64,000 nucleotides of DNA from Dryocosmus kuriphilus (lineage: Eukaryota; Arthropoda; Insecta; Hymenoptera; Cynipidae). This document shows, in pieces, positions 1 to 11,819 of this stretch. The notes beneath the pieces are model-generated. The model saw only the letters and a list, made by a program, of their open reading frames with translations, did no database searches and was not told the origin of the DNA. Position numbers and translations under genes: made by a program. The DNA lies in NCBI GenBank assembly GCA_038277395.1, contig CM076196.1, positions 80,222,286 to 80,286,285 on the forward strand, read 5' to 3'. Numbering within the stretch: the first letter of the stretch is position 1; each line of letters starts with the position of its first letter.

Positions 1-2024
1 TCTAAGCGAGTAGGTATTTATGCTCTTCATTAAGTCCTAGCCTATCTGACTCGGTCTCATGAGAACTACAACATTAGAAATGGGCATACGTAGTTATATA
101 GAATCAAAAGACAGATTTGTCCGAAAAATTTGCAGTTTTTTAGGATCTAAATACTTGTTTGACAATTTTTGTAATTTAGCTTTAATCCTGTAATTGAGAA
201 ATACTTTTTCAATGCAGTCTATGAAGATTCACTGACATTTACAGACTGAAGCAGCAGCTGAGAGAATTATAAAATTTCTCAAGAGACGATTATAGGGACG
301 CGGTATTTAATTTGGTCGAAGGTTCAAGTTACGAAGAAATGTGAGAAGGAAAAAAAGGAAATGAAAGGATCCAAAGGAATAAAAAAAACAGTAGTGTCGG
401 AAAGAGGGAGGGTTAGGGAAGGTGAAAAAGAAGAAGGTGTGAGACAAAGAAGGTTGTGAGAGGCAAAAGGTCCCGACACGACAGTTTAGACCTCACGGAG
501 TCTTAATAACTTCGCAAGGAGCTATTTTTATATTTCTTCTTTTCCAGTGACATTAAAAATCCTGGGCTAAACTTTCAACATACATTTAAGTTAAAACCCT
601 AGGCTCCCTGGCCCCCGCAGCGCTGTCTCTTGAATAAAAATCACCCTCAATGGCGCACTTTACTTTAGTGCTCGGCTTCTCCGAAGGGTGGTGACTGGGG
701 GAAAAGAAAGAAAGGTAAGACATTGAGAGAAAAAAGGCGAAGTCGAATCGGGACATATTAATAGTTGTAATAGAGTCAATTAGATTTTCAGCTTTTGTAT
801 TTGGTTACAGAAACTTTGAAAAATAATTGAGTAGGAAGATAAAATGCGTACGTGCTTTTAGCTCATTTTATCACTGGGTCATATATAAGCAACGTCAGTG
901 CTGAAATGCTAAAGGGTGGATAACATGATGACTGCAGTTGTCTGCATGTTTTATTTTTTCCTCGGGACGACATGTGAAAATTCTTTTTCCTCTTTTGATA
1001 GAAACAAGTCAACGTCATATGTCCGTTTCAGAATTTTGTATGTGGCAATGCAAAGGTAAATATTTTTGCTGATGACAGAGAAAATTGTTTAAAGCATTTT
1101 CGTTCTTCTCTTCTCGTTCCATGTTCCACCATTATTAACGAATTTAACATTTCATAAATTTGTAGGAAAAATATAATTACATTTCTGAATACCACTCTTC
1201 GTTTTGTGCAATTTACTAACTTCTTGTATTAGGAATAATACTCAGATTATAAGACTTTTAATTTGTGTTCAACAAATATAATTTAACTGAAAAGTTGAAT
1301 TGAAAAAAGTGATTAATGAAAGTAGAGATTTAATCTTTTGTGCGGAGAATGTTTCAACTGACGCGTTCACACACAATGCAAACATCCGTGCAATAAATGA
1401 GTTTAACACTGCTGGGAATGCTGTTCCCATTTTGCCGGAGCTTTATTATGGGCATCCTATTATAAAAGTCATTTCACGGAAACTCTTCTCTGTCCATTCT
1501 GAGTCGGCGCATTTCAATTTTCACCCAAGATGCAAATTCCTCGTCTGCTCTTCTTCCATCTAGGCTAGACGGTTAGATTGCGTGGGATGGCATCGAGTCC
1601 TCGAGCTCGTTTCGCTTCAATTCATTAGAAGAGCCAGTAAACACCCCCATGACTGTCGTAAAATCCCCGGACGTAATGTGGTTCTTGCTTATCAGAGTCG
1701 TCAATTTTGATTCGCCTTCTAAAAGAGATCCCTCGATGTTGCTTCTTAAAAGATATTGAGTTTTCTCAAGAGAAGATTGTTATTAAATCGGAAACTTGTG
1801 GTTCAAGTGCATGTAGTATTTCCCAAAATTACAGACACAATCATGTACATTCATTATAATTAGTTAAAGGAATTTTTTTGTATTATCAACTCATTTTATT
1901 ATAAAATAATGAATTGTCAGTCTGTAATAATGTGAAATGCTAAACGACATGTTTGAAAATTAAAATAGAACTAGGGGGAATGGAAGGTATGGGGAAATTC
2001 CTGAAACGGCGTTGGCCGTACTAT
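1..2024. other. no gene recognised
   Basis: AT-rich sequence without a recognisable exon, RNA gene or repeat. The only moderate open frame (about 1300-1563, +) has no family resemblance and no splice context. A GC-richer patch near 480-720 holds nothing I can name. Confidence 0.5.
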
Positions 2025-2029
2025 CACTG

Positions 2030-2480
2030 TAAAAATTTTTTCGGAGAAATCTCCGAAAATCGTCGGACAGCAGATAACACAAACGGTTGGAGATTTTTCC
2101 TACGAAATAGTCGGATATATATCCCACTAGCCATGGAATTTTTTCCTACTATATTGTAGGAAAAATTTCCCAGGTAGGTAGGAAAAAGAGTCGAACAGTA
2201 TCTGAAAAATTTCCAAAGTAAGTAGGAAAAAGAGTTCCAACGCTGTCGGAAAAATTTCCAACGTGTCCGGAAAAATTTCCGGCCTGTTTGGAAAAATTTC
2301 CGACAACTGTTTGGAGATTTTTCCTATATAGTCGGATATTTACCCCACTCGACATGGAATTTTTTCCTACTACTTTGTAAGACATATTTCCAAGAACTGT
2401 TTGGAGATTTTTCCTACGATATAGTCGGATATTTAACCCATTCGCCATGGGATTTTTTCCTACTACTTTGTAGGCCAAAT
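2030..2480. repeat. left subterminal repeats of the CACTA-like element
   Basis: This stretch repeats GGAAAAATTTCC-type blocks and GGAGATTTTTCCTA...AGTCGGATAT blocks several times. The 109-residue open frame on the minus strand here is translated repeat, not a gene. The palindrome CCTACTATATTGTAGG near 2146 recurs in the right-hand block near 6966. Confidence 0.75.
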
Positions 2481-2511
2481 TTCTGAAAAAAGTAGTAAGT
2501 ACAATTAAAAT

Positions 2512-2791
2512 AAAAAAGTCGAATAAGCTTTATTTAGAAAATTAAAAATAAGAAATAATTATTAATTAATAAAATGATAATAATAATAATAAAAATAGTT
2601 AAAAATATAATTATACCCATTATATTGATTGCAATATATAAAATATATTATTAATTACTTATTATTATATATTGTAATCAATAATGGCTATAATTATATT
2701 TTTAATTATTTTTATTATTATTATTATTTTATTAATTAATAATTAATTCTTGTTTTTAATTTTTTAGTTAAAGCGTATTCGACTCTTTTTT
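2512..2791. repeat. AT-rich palindromic MITE / foldback
   Basis: Two arms of about 130 bp are near-perfect inverted copies around a centre near 2650. The outer ends read AAAAAAGTCGAATAAGC (left) and, inverted, AAAAAAGAGTCGAATACGC (right). The arms include matching runs of AAT/ATT repeats. There is no coding capacity. It looks like a non-autonomous inverted-repeat element inserted downstream of the minus-strand gene remnant. Confidence 0.75.
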
Positions 2792-3344
2792 AAATGTTTC
2801 ATCTTGAATTTTTAGTGAAATAAAAATTGAATATAATTAATTTTTTATTTATTTTAATACAAATAATAATTAATTTACCTATTTAATGATTAATTAATTG
2901 AATTTATTCCCTTTTCTTTTGTAATGCTTTTTTCTCTTTGACATCTCTTCTTTTTTGCTTCCTTTCTCTTCTCTTCTTCTTTCTCCTTTCGCTCTTCTTG
3001 GCAAAGGTAATGGTAAGGGGAATTGGTAAAAGGGAATGGTAAAAGAAAATATTAAAGGGAATGGTAAAGGGAAAAAAGATTGATAAAGGGAATCGTAAAA
3101 CGAAATTGATGAAAATCGCTGTGTCACTGATTTTTTCAGAAAAACTATGAAGTATACTGAAGAAATATATGCAGTAGATATACTTATGTATTTTATATAT
3201 ATATATATATATTACAATGGTACATACGAAAATATGTATTAAGTAGGAAGCTTTACAATAGCCGAAATTAAAGACATAATGAAAATATGTATGTATAAAA
3301 TAGGAAACTTTAAATAGACGACGTTGAAGAAATAAAGAAAATAT

Positions 3345-4203
3345 TTACAATGTAGCAAACTTTATAACAGCCGACATTAAGGACATCACTTTGGCGTCGT
3401 GCACAATTTTTTTTATACTTATTTTTTCTTCCTCGCTTGTGTCCCTTTTCGGGATCGATTTCTAGAAGCATTCTAAAACCACAAGAAAATAAGTTATTAT
3501 TACTAATTAATTCAAAAGTAGAGGGCATGAACTGAAATTAAAAAAATTATTTGAAAAAGATACCTTCGTATGAATTCCAAGGTTGATGATTTATCTGCTG
3601 CATAATTGTACGCATAAACGTAGTGGCTTAATATTAAGCAAAGCACTCCATCCAAAACCTTATTTGTCTTCAAAAGAATGATTTCTTCCAAAATGATAGC
3701 ACATGAAGTATGTTCTTCGTAAAGGGACATCCCTGCAAAATGATAAAGATATTTTTGTTATTTAAATGGAATATATAATAAAGTATTTGAAATATATTAT
3801 GTTATCTCTGCGATATTATATGAAAAATATATAGACCTTTTATAATCAAGATAGGGCGAGTCGAGTCCCCGGCTTTTTCAAGATCCTCATCGGTTGCATT
3901 TGAATACTGGAAATTGTAAATATAAATTTACTGTGGAATTAAATAATTATTTAATGTAAAATATATATGTGTAGAGTTTACTGAAACTTACTTCGTAGCT
4001 CTTCGCACTCCGTTTTAATTGTCTCCAGAGCAGTTTTGACTTTACCAGCTATTTCTGGAATGTTCTTTTGCTTATGTTTTAAATTATAATGTCTGAAATA
4101 ATCATAGATAGCAGGAGTTTTTAGTTCCAAGTTTTCTCTCCATGTTGATAAAATATCTTTTCCAATCAGCGTGCTCGAATGATCCAAAAAGTGCTTCTCA
4201 CTT
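3345..4203 (-). pseudogene. 3' half of a spliced SAMD3-like family gene, probably broken
   Basis: On the minus strand four exon-like blocks can be read: about 4203-3992, 3906-3837, 3732-3564 and 3472-3345. Donors and acceptors are consensus-like, including AA|GTAAGT after the first block, a TTTGCAG acceptor before the third and a TTCTTGTGGTTTTAG acceptor before the fourth. The last two blocks join in phase and give LILSHYVYAYNYA, TLEFIRR, then MLLEIDPEKG. This follows the pattern of the abundant SAMD3-like uncharacterised proteins of fish and insects, which end with a ...TLEFIQR...INPERGTK... stretch and a short helical tail. Two faults are visible. The first and second blocks do not join in phase, and the family-like tail (DAKVMSLMSAVIKF) lies one frame away, across the A-rich run at 3407-3421. 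I therefore call it a pseudogene, though an assembly error in the homopolymer would explain the second fault. No function is known to me for the family. Confidence 0.5.
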
Positions 4204-4236
4204 CTGAGGTTTCAACAGATTTAGTTTAGTTGATGA

Positions 4237-4773
4237 GGAAAGCCAAACGGAGCAGCTGAAAATTTTCTAAAAAAATTTAAAATTCATATAAAAAAGATGG
4301 TTTGGGAAGGACAAAAGTTTGATCAAGCAGTAAATAAATTTTTCATGGATTATAGAAGTATCTCTCACATAACGACAGGATCTAGTCAAGCAAAACTTTT
4401 TTTAAGAAGAGAAATAAAAGTAAAATTTAATTTATTGCATCCTAAACAAACCAGATCTATAGTCGAAGAGAAACAATCATCTCAAATAAAAAATGCAACT
4501 AATAAAAGAAAAGTAAATTTTTTTGAAGCGGAAGAAGTGATTGTAAGAGAATATAGTAAGGGAAAAGATAAATGGGTTAGAGCAAAAATTATGAGAAAAT
4601 TGAGTCCATGTAATTTTGAAGTAAAAAGTGGGGATTCAGTTTGGAAAAGGCATATAAATCAAATTAGGAAAACAGAGAAAATTGATGAAAAGGAGAAAAA
4701 TTCAAAAAAACCAAAACCGTCGATAACCACGGAAGTAAGAAGATCAGCGCGAATACAAAATAAAGATAAGTAG
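4237..4773 (+). pseudogene. Ty3/gypsy integrase C-terminal fragment
   Basis: The frame is open from just after a stop at 4234-4236 and covers the end of an LTR-retrotransposon Pol polyprotein. In order it shows the end of the integrase core (GKPNGAAENFLKK), the segment YRSISHITTGSSQAKLFL that matches the Y-R-x-T-x-H-x-x-T-G-x-S-P-A signature of gypsy integrases, and a C-terminal domain with KDKWVRAKI and VWKRHINQIR. It ends in a basic tail before a stop at about 4771. Protease, reverse transcriptase, RNase H and most of integrase are missing, so this is a 5'-truncated copy. A polypurine tract and LTR follow directly. It sits antisense within a putative intron of the minus-strand SAMD3-like gene. 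Confidence 0.85.
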
Positions 4774-4899
4774 ATATAAAAATACTCTACAAAACCACGA
4801 TGGAATGTTTATATAATTATTCATTATTAAGGTAAGTTGTAAATAGTAGATATAGGATAAAAATAAAATAAAATGGAGGATTTCATTTTTTTTAGAAGG

Positions 4900-5090
4900 T
4901 GAGGAATTGTAGGGTATAAATAGAAGATTAATTAGATATCAAATGTGTAAACGAAGATAGAGGTCTGATAGTATAATTTAGAGAGTCAGTCGGTTGTCGT
5001 CCGAGACACGGTTATGAAGGTTTCCTTTAATAAATATGATTTCCTCTTAAAATCTAGTGAGTGCAATTACTATAATCCTGATATCTCACA
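4900..5090 (+). repeat. 3' LTR of the gypsy fragment
   Basis: A purine-rich tract ending in AAAATGGAGGA (about 4870-4880) precedes a segment beginning TGAGGAATTGTAGGG and ending near ATATCTCACA. It contains a TATA box (TATAAATAG, 4915-4923) and an AATAAA polyadenylation-type signal near 5029. These are the expected parts of an LTR just downstream of integrase. The exact edges are uncertain by some tens of bases and no 5' LTR is present. Confidence 0.6.
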
Positions 5091-5252
5091 ACACTCATTT
5101 CCATTTTTAATTTTTAATTAATTGTCTGCGATAAATAATTTTATTACTACTTCATTTAAGAATTATGATAGTTTAGAATTATGATAGACGAGCCCCTGTT
5201 GTAAACCTTAACGAACATTTTCAGATCAATTAAAAAGTTTAATAATACATAC

Positions 5253-5438
5253 CTTCAAACGTATCAATCTCTGTAAATGTCTTCTGAAATTTTCTCAAAG
5301 TCCAAGACTGTCCAATACACTCAATTTTAGCACGCACTGCACAACGGTTTCGAACTAACTGACACGACGATGGAAAATTACTTTCCCCAAGACCCTTCTC
5401 CTTAAACTTGAAAACTTCAATTTTGCCGCAGTATATTT
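5253..5438 (-). CDS. upstream exon, probably of the same minus-strand gene
   Basis: This 186-nt block is open throughout on the minus strand. It is bounded by a pyrimidine-rich acceptor (TTTTTCCCTAG, next to 5438) and a donor GTATGT immediately after 5253. The peptide includes EIYCGKIEVFKF, SCQLVRNRCAVRAKIEC and SWTLRKFQKTF, which looks like genuine coding sequence. It lies about 1 kb upstream of the SAMD3-like exon blocks on the same strand, with a gypsy fragment in the putative intron. The join to the next visible block is not in phase, so another exon may have been lost. I do not recognise a named domain in it. Confidence 0.45.
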
Positions 5439-5459
5439 CTAGGGAAAAATTCCAAGAGG

Positions 5460-6290
5460 CCGTATTCCTACAAGAGAATAATACAGGTACTGACCGGAGA
5501 ACTCAAATCTTCTGCATGCACTGGATGTCAAGCCTAATGCTAAACAGATGTGGCACCCTACAGTTTTAGCTATACAAACTGAAAACGTCCAGGGCCCTAA
5601 TCTGTGACCGCCATAAAAGTAGGTAGAGAGGAGCTGCTAAATTCTACAGTTTCAAGAATTCAAAACCTTAAAGTACATTGAGCTCAAGATTACGACGACG
5701 AAATATTTTCAACTGATGGTGTTCACCTCAATATATAAGTAGACAATTTAGACGTGAACTTACTAATTGCAGAAGACACTGGTTCAGAAGAAGTAAAATC
5801 AGAAGGACATACATAATTTGTGAAACAATGCAGAAATCCAAAAAAAACTGTTATCAACAATCAAACGCTGTATTATTAATAACAGAAAAGAGAAATTAAA
5901 AAATCCTGTGGAAGAGATAATTGTTAAAACAAAATAAATTTGTTTAAATTTAAAAAAATTAAATAACCAATGTTGATAAATATTCCACGAGACCAATGGT
6001 AATAATGTTTAGAAGAAAGCAAGTATTTTTGAAAAAAGAGTATTTAAACAAATGGAATTTGTTTAAATAATAAAAAATTAGTCGACTAATACTAGCAAAT
6101 AATCCACTAGACCAATAGTAATATTTCTTAGTAAAGAAAGCGAATTTTCTGAAAAAAATTAGTTACAGAAATGGAATTTGTTTAAATAATTGAAAAATAT
6201 TTAACCAATATTGATAAATATTCCAAAAAAAAAGTTTCATATATATATATACATGAAATGTTAAAGTTGTATCTTCTGGATAAATTTACT
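5460..6290. other. no gene recognised; inner sequence of the CACTA-like unit
   Basis: There is no supported exon. Around 5530-5800 a few open stretches on the plus strand are broken by stops and match no family I recognise. 5880-6240 is AT-rich and holds three partly repeated copies of a segment containing AATGGAATTTGTTTAAATAA. Confidence 0.4.
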
Positions 6291-6299
6291 AACTTTTCG

Positions 6300-6990
6300 G
6301 GAAATCACTAATGTATTCAGAAAATTTGCCAATATTCATGGAACAATTCCAATCTTGTTGGAAAAATTTCCTAATTTTTCGGAGATTTAGTCATTTTCCG
6401 AAACTTTTGGATAAATTTCCTAACTTTTCGGAGATTATCCAATATATATGGGAAAATTTCCAATATTCAAGAAAAAAATCCAATCTTTTTGGAAAAATTT
6501 CCCCATATACAATGGAAAAATTTCCAACATTTTCGGATATTTAATCAATCTCCTAACTTTTGGATAAATTTCCTAACTTTTCGGAAATTATCCAATATGT
6601 ATGGAGAAATTTCCAATATTCAAGAAAAAAATCCAATCTTTTTTGAAAAATTTCCCCATAGACAATGAAAAAATTTCCAACATTTTCGGAGATTTAGTCA
6701 ATCTCCTAACTTTTGGATAAATTTCCTAACTTTTCGGAAATTATCCAATATATATGGAAAAATTTCCAATATTCATGGAATAATTGCAATCTTGTTGGAA
6801 AAATTTCCCCGTAGACAATGGAAAAATTTCCAACATTTTCGGAGATTTAGTCAATCTCCTAACTTTTGGATAAACCTAACTTTTCGGAAAATTTTCCTAT
6901 ATTCATGGAACAATTACCAATTTTCATCGGAAAAAAATTTTTCCCATCAGTTTTGGAAATATTTCCTACTATATTGTAGGAAGAATTTCC
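6300..6990. repeat. 153-bp tandem repeat, right subterminal block
   Basis: The string AACTTTTGGATAAA recurs at about 6402, 6555, 6708 and 6861, exactly 153 bases apart each time. Each unit holds several GGAAAAATTTCC-like blocks. The array ends in the palindrome near 6966 and the terminus at 7006. Open frames here are by-products of the repeat. Confidence 0.9.
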
Positions 6991-7184
6991 ACAATTTTTT
7001 ACAGTAATGTAAGATTTTGCGTTGTTTGTGTTTATTTTATGTGGATATCAAGAACTGAATATCAGACAAACAGGTTTACGTATAAAAAATACATAGGTAA
7101 TTTTACTACTTTAATATATTTTTTGTCATGTACTGTATTATGTATTGACAAAGGTGAATCTATCGCTTGTTTATTGTATATTGT

Positions 7185-7509
7185 TGTAACCTCCTGTGAT
7201 GAGGATGTTGACATCATTGGGCTTACAAGCTTGGAATCCTCCATTATGGAAGAACTGGCTTTGATTTGTCAGTCAAGGCAATAAAACGAGTCGACAAATT
7301 TTCGTTGTACGACTCACAACATATTACAATTTAAAAAAAATTTTTATTACATATTTTACGTGTTCTGAAGAGGATGGCATAGACCATTGAAACGTTAATT
7401 TTTTGCGTTTTATTGCCTTGACTGAAAAATCAAAACCAGTTCTTCCATAATGGAGGATTCCAAGCTTGTAAGCCCAATGAAGTCAACATCCTCATCACAG
7501 GAGGTTACA
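7185..7509 (+). repeat. Penelope-like 3' tail remnant in a foldback
   Basis: Arms of about 104 bp (7185-7288 and 7406-7509) are inverted copies with few mismatches. The spacer holds CTGAAGAGG...CCATTGAAACG (7366-7395), the same kind of motif seen in the 3' tails of the two Penelope-like elements at 47198-49095 and 50244-52699. Coding sequence is absent. I infer an old, internally deleted Penelope-like insertion. Confidence 0.5.
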
Positions 7510-10500
7510 AAAATTTACTACTTTAACTTTCTTCTTCTTGATCTTTGAACCTGTATATTCATTTGATTGTTTTCTACCAACTTGAAATCGTTCCCAATTT
7601 TTTCCGTCTGCATTGGAACCATTCGGCCATTTTGATCCCGCCGTCGTCTAAAGGAGACGAATGATCGCGTGCCAGGGGAGATTGGACGTGTGGGCTTGCA
7701 CTCGCTTACGGTCAAATGGGGTACAAGATACCCCTAGCAACTCTGTCGACTGGCGGCCAAGCCGGCTTGAGGGACTGAGAACCAAGCATGAAGGCTAGTC
7801 GGTTTATCGTTGGTCAAGATCGGCTTATCAATCACCGGAACGCTGGTCTGGTGGAGCCCGAGCACGGTACCGGCGCGTTAATGTGAGCTCGTTTAACTTC
7901 CCTTCTTATCTGAGGACTGTGTGCTGTACTGTTTCGAAAATTTATAATATTCCCGTCGAGCGGTTATCTGGCCTGCAGAGGAACGCGAAAGGACGAAAAG
8001 GAAAGGCACCGTCGCTTTCCTCCTCAAAGGATAAGAAAAAGAAATAAGGAAAAAGGAAGACACATAAACCAAGAGGACTAGACAATTCCCTATCTCTTTC
8101 GCACATGTCAACCCTATCGTACTGAAACGGCGGTCAGTGCCGCGTGACAAAAAGCCGCGTCCGTAGGAGGATTGTCGTGCCATTAATGAGAGCGGGGTGC
8201 TTTATTTCAAGCGCGATTGCTTCCGGAGGATCTGATTAATTCAATTGGGATTAATTGTCGTCGTTCACGAACGTCGTCGACTGGACTCTCATTGACTTGA
8301 GGCGTCGAGTTTGTGCATATGTGTGTGTGTGTGTGTGCGTATTATGTGACGGAACTTCCCTGCACGACACACGAGTCCAATTTACGAAACGACAGCTCAT
8401 CCCTTGCATTAAGTCGCTTCAAGATCGCCCGAACCGAATGCCATCAGCTAAGGGCGCTTGGTGATACTTCTACCCTGGCACTTGGTGACGTACGTGAGCA
8501 CCCTGTGCAAGAAATCGCTGGAGAATAGGGGTTTGGTATCCACGTTCCACCGTATCAGGGATAAGAAGCAGGGGAGGAGTCTGGTGAGTGAGTTTTGCCT
8601 ATAAACCTGCAGACGTCGAGTTGGAGAGGGTCAGGGGGCCTGAAACGTAGACGAGAGTCGATGGCACCGGCGGATGGCAAAGGGGTGGCTAAGGGGTTCA
8701 AGAGTAGAAGAGAGTTTTATTTGCGAGGCAATGCGACGGCTAATACACCAGTCACTGGACAGCGTCCAAGTCATAAAATGGATTTTATGACGCCGATCGA
8801 TACAACGAGATCTCTCCCTCTTTTCAACGCCGTTCTTCTCTCTAACCCAACCCTCTCTCTTTTGGTATCCGGATATCTGCATCTTTCTCTCGCTCAGCCT
8901 GTGTTGTTTTCTACTTTCTCCCTTCTCCTATAGCCTATCCCAAACCTACTACCATCGTCCCACCCATCATTCCGTCCACCACGTTACCCCTTGTGACCAT
9001 CTCTCCCTTGCTTCCCTCTGGAGCCCACTCCTCGTCCACTTCGTTGAGCGATGAAAACTCTAGGAAAGGGGGATGAATAATCCATTTTTATCGTGTATTT
9101 ATTGGCAAAGAAATATAAGAACTCGTCGCACTTTTACTCTCGTATTTGTCCGATTATCTCGGGGGATCCTTCTTCAGAAGAGTACTCGGATGGGGCTTCA
9201 GACTTATAGGCGTCGTTTTGTTCGAAGTGGCTCGCATCTTCAACAATTCTGTTTTTTGTCCTCTCACAGGGGGGTCATTATTTAGTGATTTTCAACTAAA
9301 TCATTGTCTTTTTTCGATTTAATATATTTCTCGTAAAAAGATAGAGCTCAGCGAGAAGAGGCAACGATTACCACTTTTAAAAATTATTTTGGAACCTTGA
9401 TTGTAAATTTATTTGCTGTAACGAGAGGCAAAGATTAACCCACTGACTAACTGTATATTAGGATCAATTAATATGTATATCTATATATCCCTAAACAATT
9501 TATTCATCCTAGGTGAATAAATTATATTTAACTGTACATACTGCATTCACTTTTATACCTTTGATTGTTAAATATTGATTACTTTCAATATTTTGAAATC
9601 CTCAGTAAATACGATACACTATAATAGATGATAACTTCGAGTCAAGTAACATATCGCTATCAGTAATTAATAACAAAGCTGCTTAATATGAATTCCAATT
9701 TTGCTCCTGGGTCCTCTTTTACTTTCGGAATTTGAACGAGTCTTCTTCGTTATAAAGCGCTCCATATTAACTCCATATATAATTTCAATGTTGATTTAAA
9801 TCAAAGTTGAGGAAGCCCCTCGGAACATTTAATGTTGCAAATGATAATGTATTTGATTAATAATGAAGTTTCAATTTAATTACACGCAATTATAAATACT
9901 TGTTAGAATTATCATCATCTATATAATAATCTCACTCTGAGAAATTGAGTTTTTAATCTTTAATTAATCTCTCTAGAATGTTTTTAATTAAAGAAATTTT
10001 TCAGATAATGTGCTTTTCCTATAAACTAAAATGAAACGCATCAGATTAAGGTACTTTTATCTCCCTATATCACTTGATTTTATAATCGCGTGACCAAAAA
10101 CCCCAATCTTCTGTGATCATCGCGAATTTAGACACAAAATGTCAGTGAATAGGACAGTTCTTAAGTGTCTACTGCTATATTTACCTTTACCACTAAATTC
10201 GCAGCTCTTTGAATACTTACGAGCCGTCTAAGTAGAGGACTTTTTCAGACGTGGCTGTTTTCAAATAAAGTTTCCCGAAATCGCCTCATCTAATCGCTAG
10301 CGATTTCTTTACCTGACGGGAACATTTTGCCTGAAGACTGTCGGATGAAGGGGCGAGAAAATACTGACATGGAAATTAAGGGTCTCGGGGTTACCGTTCC
10401 CCGATCCGGAAAGGATTGGCTCGAATTTCGAGTCAGGAGTTCACTATGTCTTCGAAACTAAATTTCTTTCTTGTCTTGAAACAGTTTACTTTTATGTACT

Positions 10501-11819
10501 TTATTTACATAAGAGAGTATTTTTTTACGTGTGAGCAGTTCCTTTCGAGTATATTAATCTATTTTTGGTTTCATGAACAACGGGGAATAAAAAGGTCCAG
10601 TAACTCGTTTCAGTGCAATTAAGATAAGAACCATGTTCGTAAATAAAAAGCTTGACCTTATTTTTTTGTTATTTGAGAAACTTTATATGCAGAATGAATA
10701 TCATGGAAGCAAATATTCGGCGAGATAAGTCAAAATATGACCCCTTACAATCTTTTGGATCAGGAAGGTTTTATCTCTGCTTTTCTTTGCATGAAAGAAT
10801 GAATACAATTATTTGCTAGCGTAAAATATAAATAGAAAATCCAAAAATTTACATGCATTCCACTCTCCATTCCTTATCAGTTTGATACTATTTCGTTCTA
10901 ACAGTTGTATAGCTTGATTAGAGGGGAAACTTGTTTGCTTGCTTCAAATTTGAAATTCTTTAATAATTCTGTTTTAAATTCTTACTCACTAGTTTTACGA
11001 ATTATCTAGTAACACTTGCACGAACGTCACAATCCGTCGAGAAGATAAACCAAACCACGCGTCCAACGTACCGCATGAAAAATTACGTGCCTCTTCACTT
11101 TACTCCTTGTAACTTCCTCCGGCGACTCCGGCACCTGCTGCCTCGAAATTGCATTGTTCGGGAAGATTAAAATGTCTTAGTTCTCGACATCGGGCCCTCG
11201 AATCGCATTTCATCGCTCGCGAACTTTCGAAAGATGTGAGGCGAATCATCGATCAGAAAACATCGCACGGAATTTGCAAAATATTGAAGCAAAATATGCA
11301 ATATTGAGAAATATTTTCCAACTTTACTGCTAGGTTACATTTATTTTATAATTTAAAAATGCAATATAGATTTAAAAATTGTAACATAAATAATCATCGA
11401 ATTTTAGTATAATATCATTGTCAATTTGCAAATTAAATATTTTGAATGTTTTAATTTAAAATCTTAAACAATTTCGTTGACATATGAAAGTTCATTTTTA
11501 TGTATGTAATTTAAACTTATTCATTTTTTAGGTCTTTCATTTCAAAATGTCCAATTTTGAACTCTTTCTGAAACTATATAATTGAAACGTTTCAATTGAA
11601 CTTATAAACATTATTGCATACGATTTTAATGTGAACAATTTTGATGAACTTTTAAATGGCTTAGACTAAATTAAGGATTACAATTTGCAATTTTACAATG
11701 TAAATTATTTATTCTAAAATTGTCTAAATCCGCGAGTGTTACTGATTTCAATTGAAATCTTCTGAACTGAAGGCATCACTTTCGATCACTGATGTTAAGC
11801 AGCATTTGACTTCGTTATA
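7510..11819. other. no gene recognised; partly GC-richer unique sequence
   Basis: 7540-8930 is GC-richer than its surroundings and contains pyrimidine-rich stretches and a short TG repeat. None of its open frames has splice context or family resemblance. 9300-11800 is AT-rich with a modest GC-richer patch at 11040-11260. I see no RNA gene. It could be intron or intergenic sequence of the Bruno-type gene. Confidence 0.4.
8321..8338. repeat. TG dinucleotide microsatellite
   Basis: A short run of nine GT repeats. Confidence 0.9.

Larger units (their letters stand above)
2025..7006. mobile_element. candidate CACTA-like (EnSpm-type) DNA transposon, about 5 kb
   Basis: The left edge reads CACTGTAAAAATTTTTTC (2025 on). 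The right edge reads AATTTTTTACAGTA (to 7006), which is the inverted terminus with the last G changed to A. An AT dinucleotide flanks both ends (2023-2024 and 7007-7008), matching the short target duplication known for animal CACTA elements. Just inside both ends lie iterated subterminal repeats built on GGAAAAATTTCC, and both ends share the palindrome CCTACTATATTGTAGG (about 2146 and 6966). Inside are a spliced SAMD3-like gene remnant on the minus strand, a gypsy fragment with LTR and a palindromic MITE. No CACTA transposase domain was recognised, so the class rests on termini and architecture only. It may also be two unrelated repeat blocks flanking a gene remnant. Confidence 0.45.
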
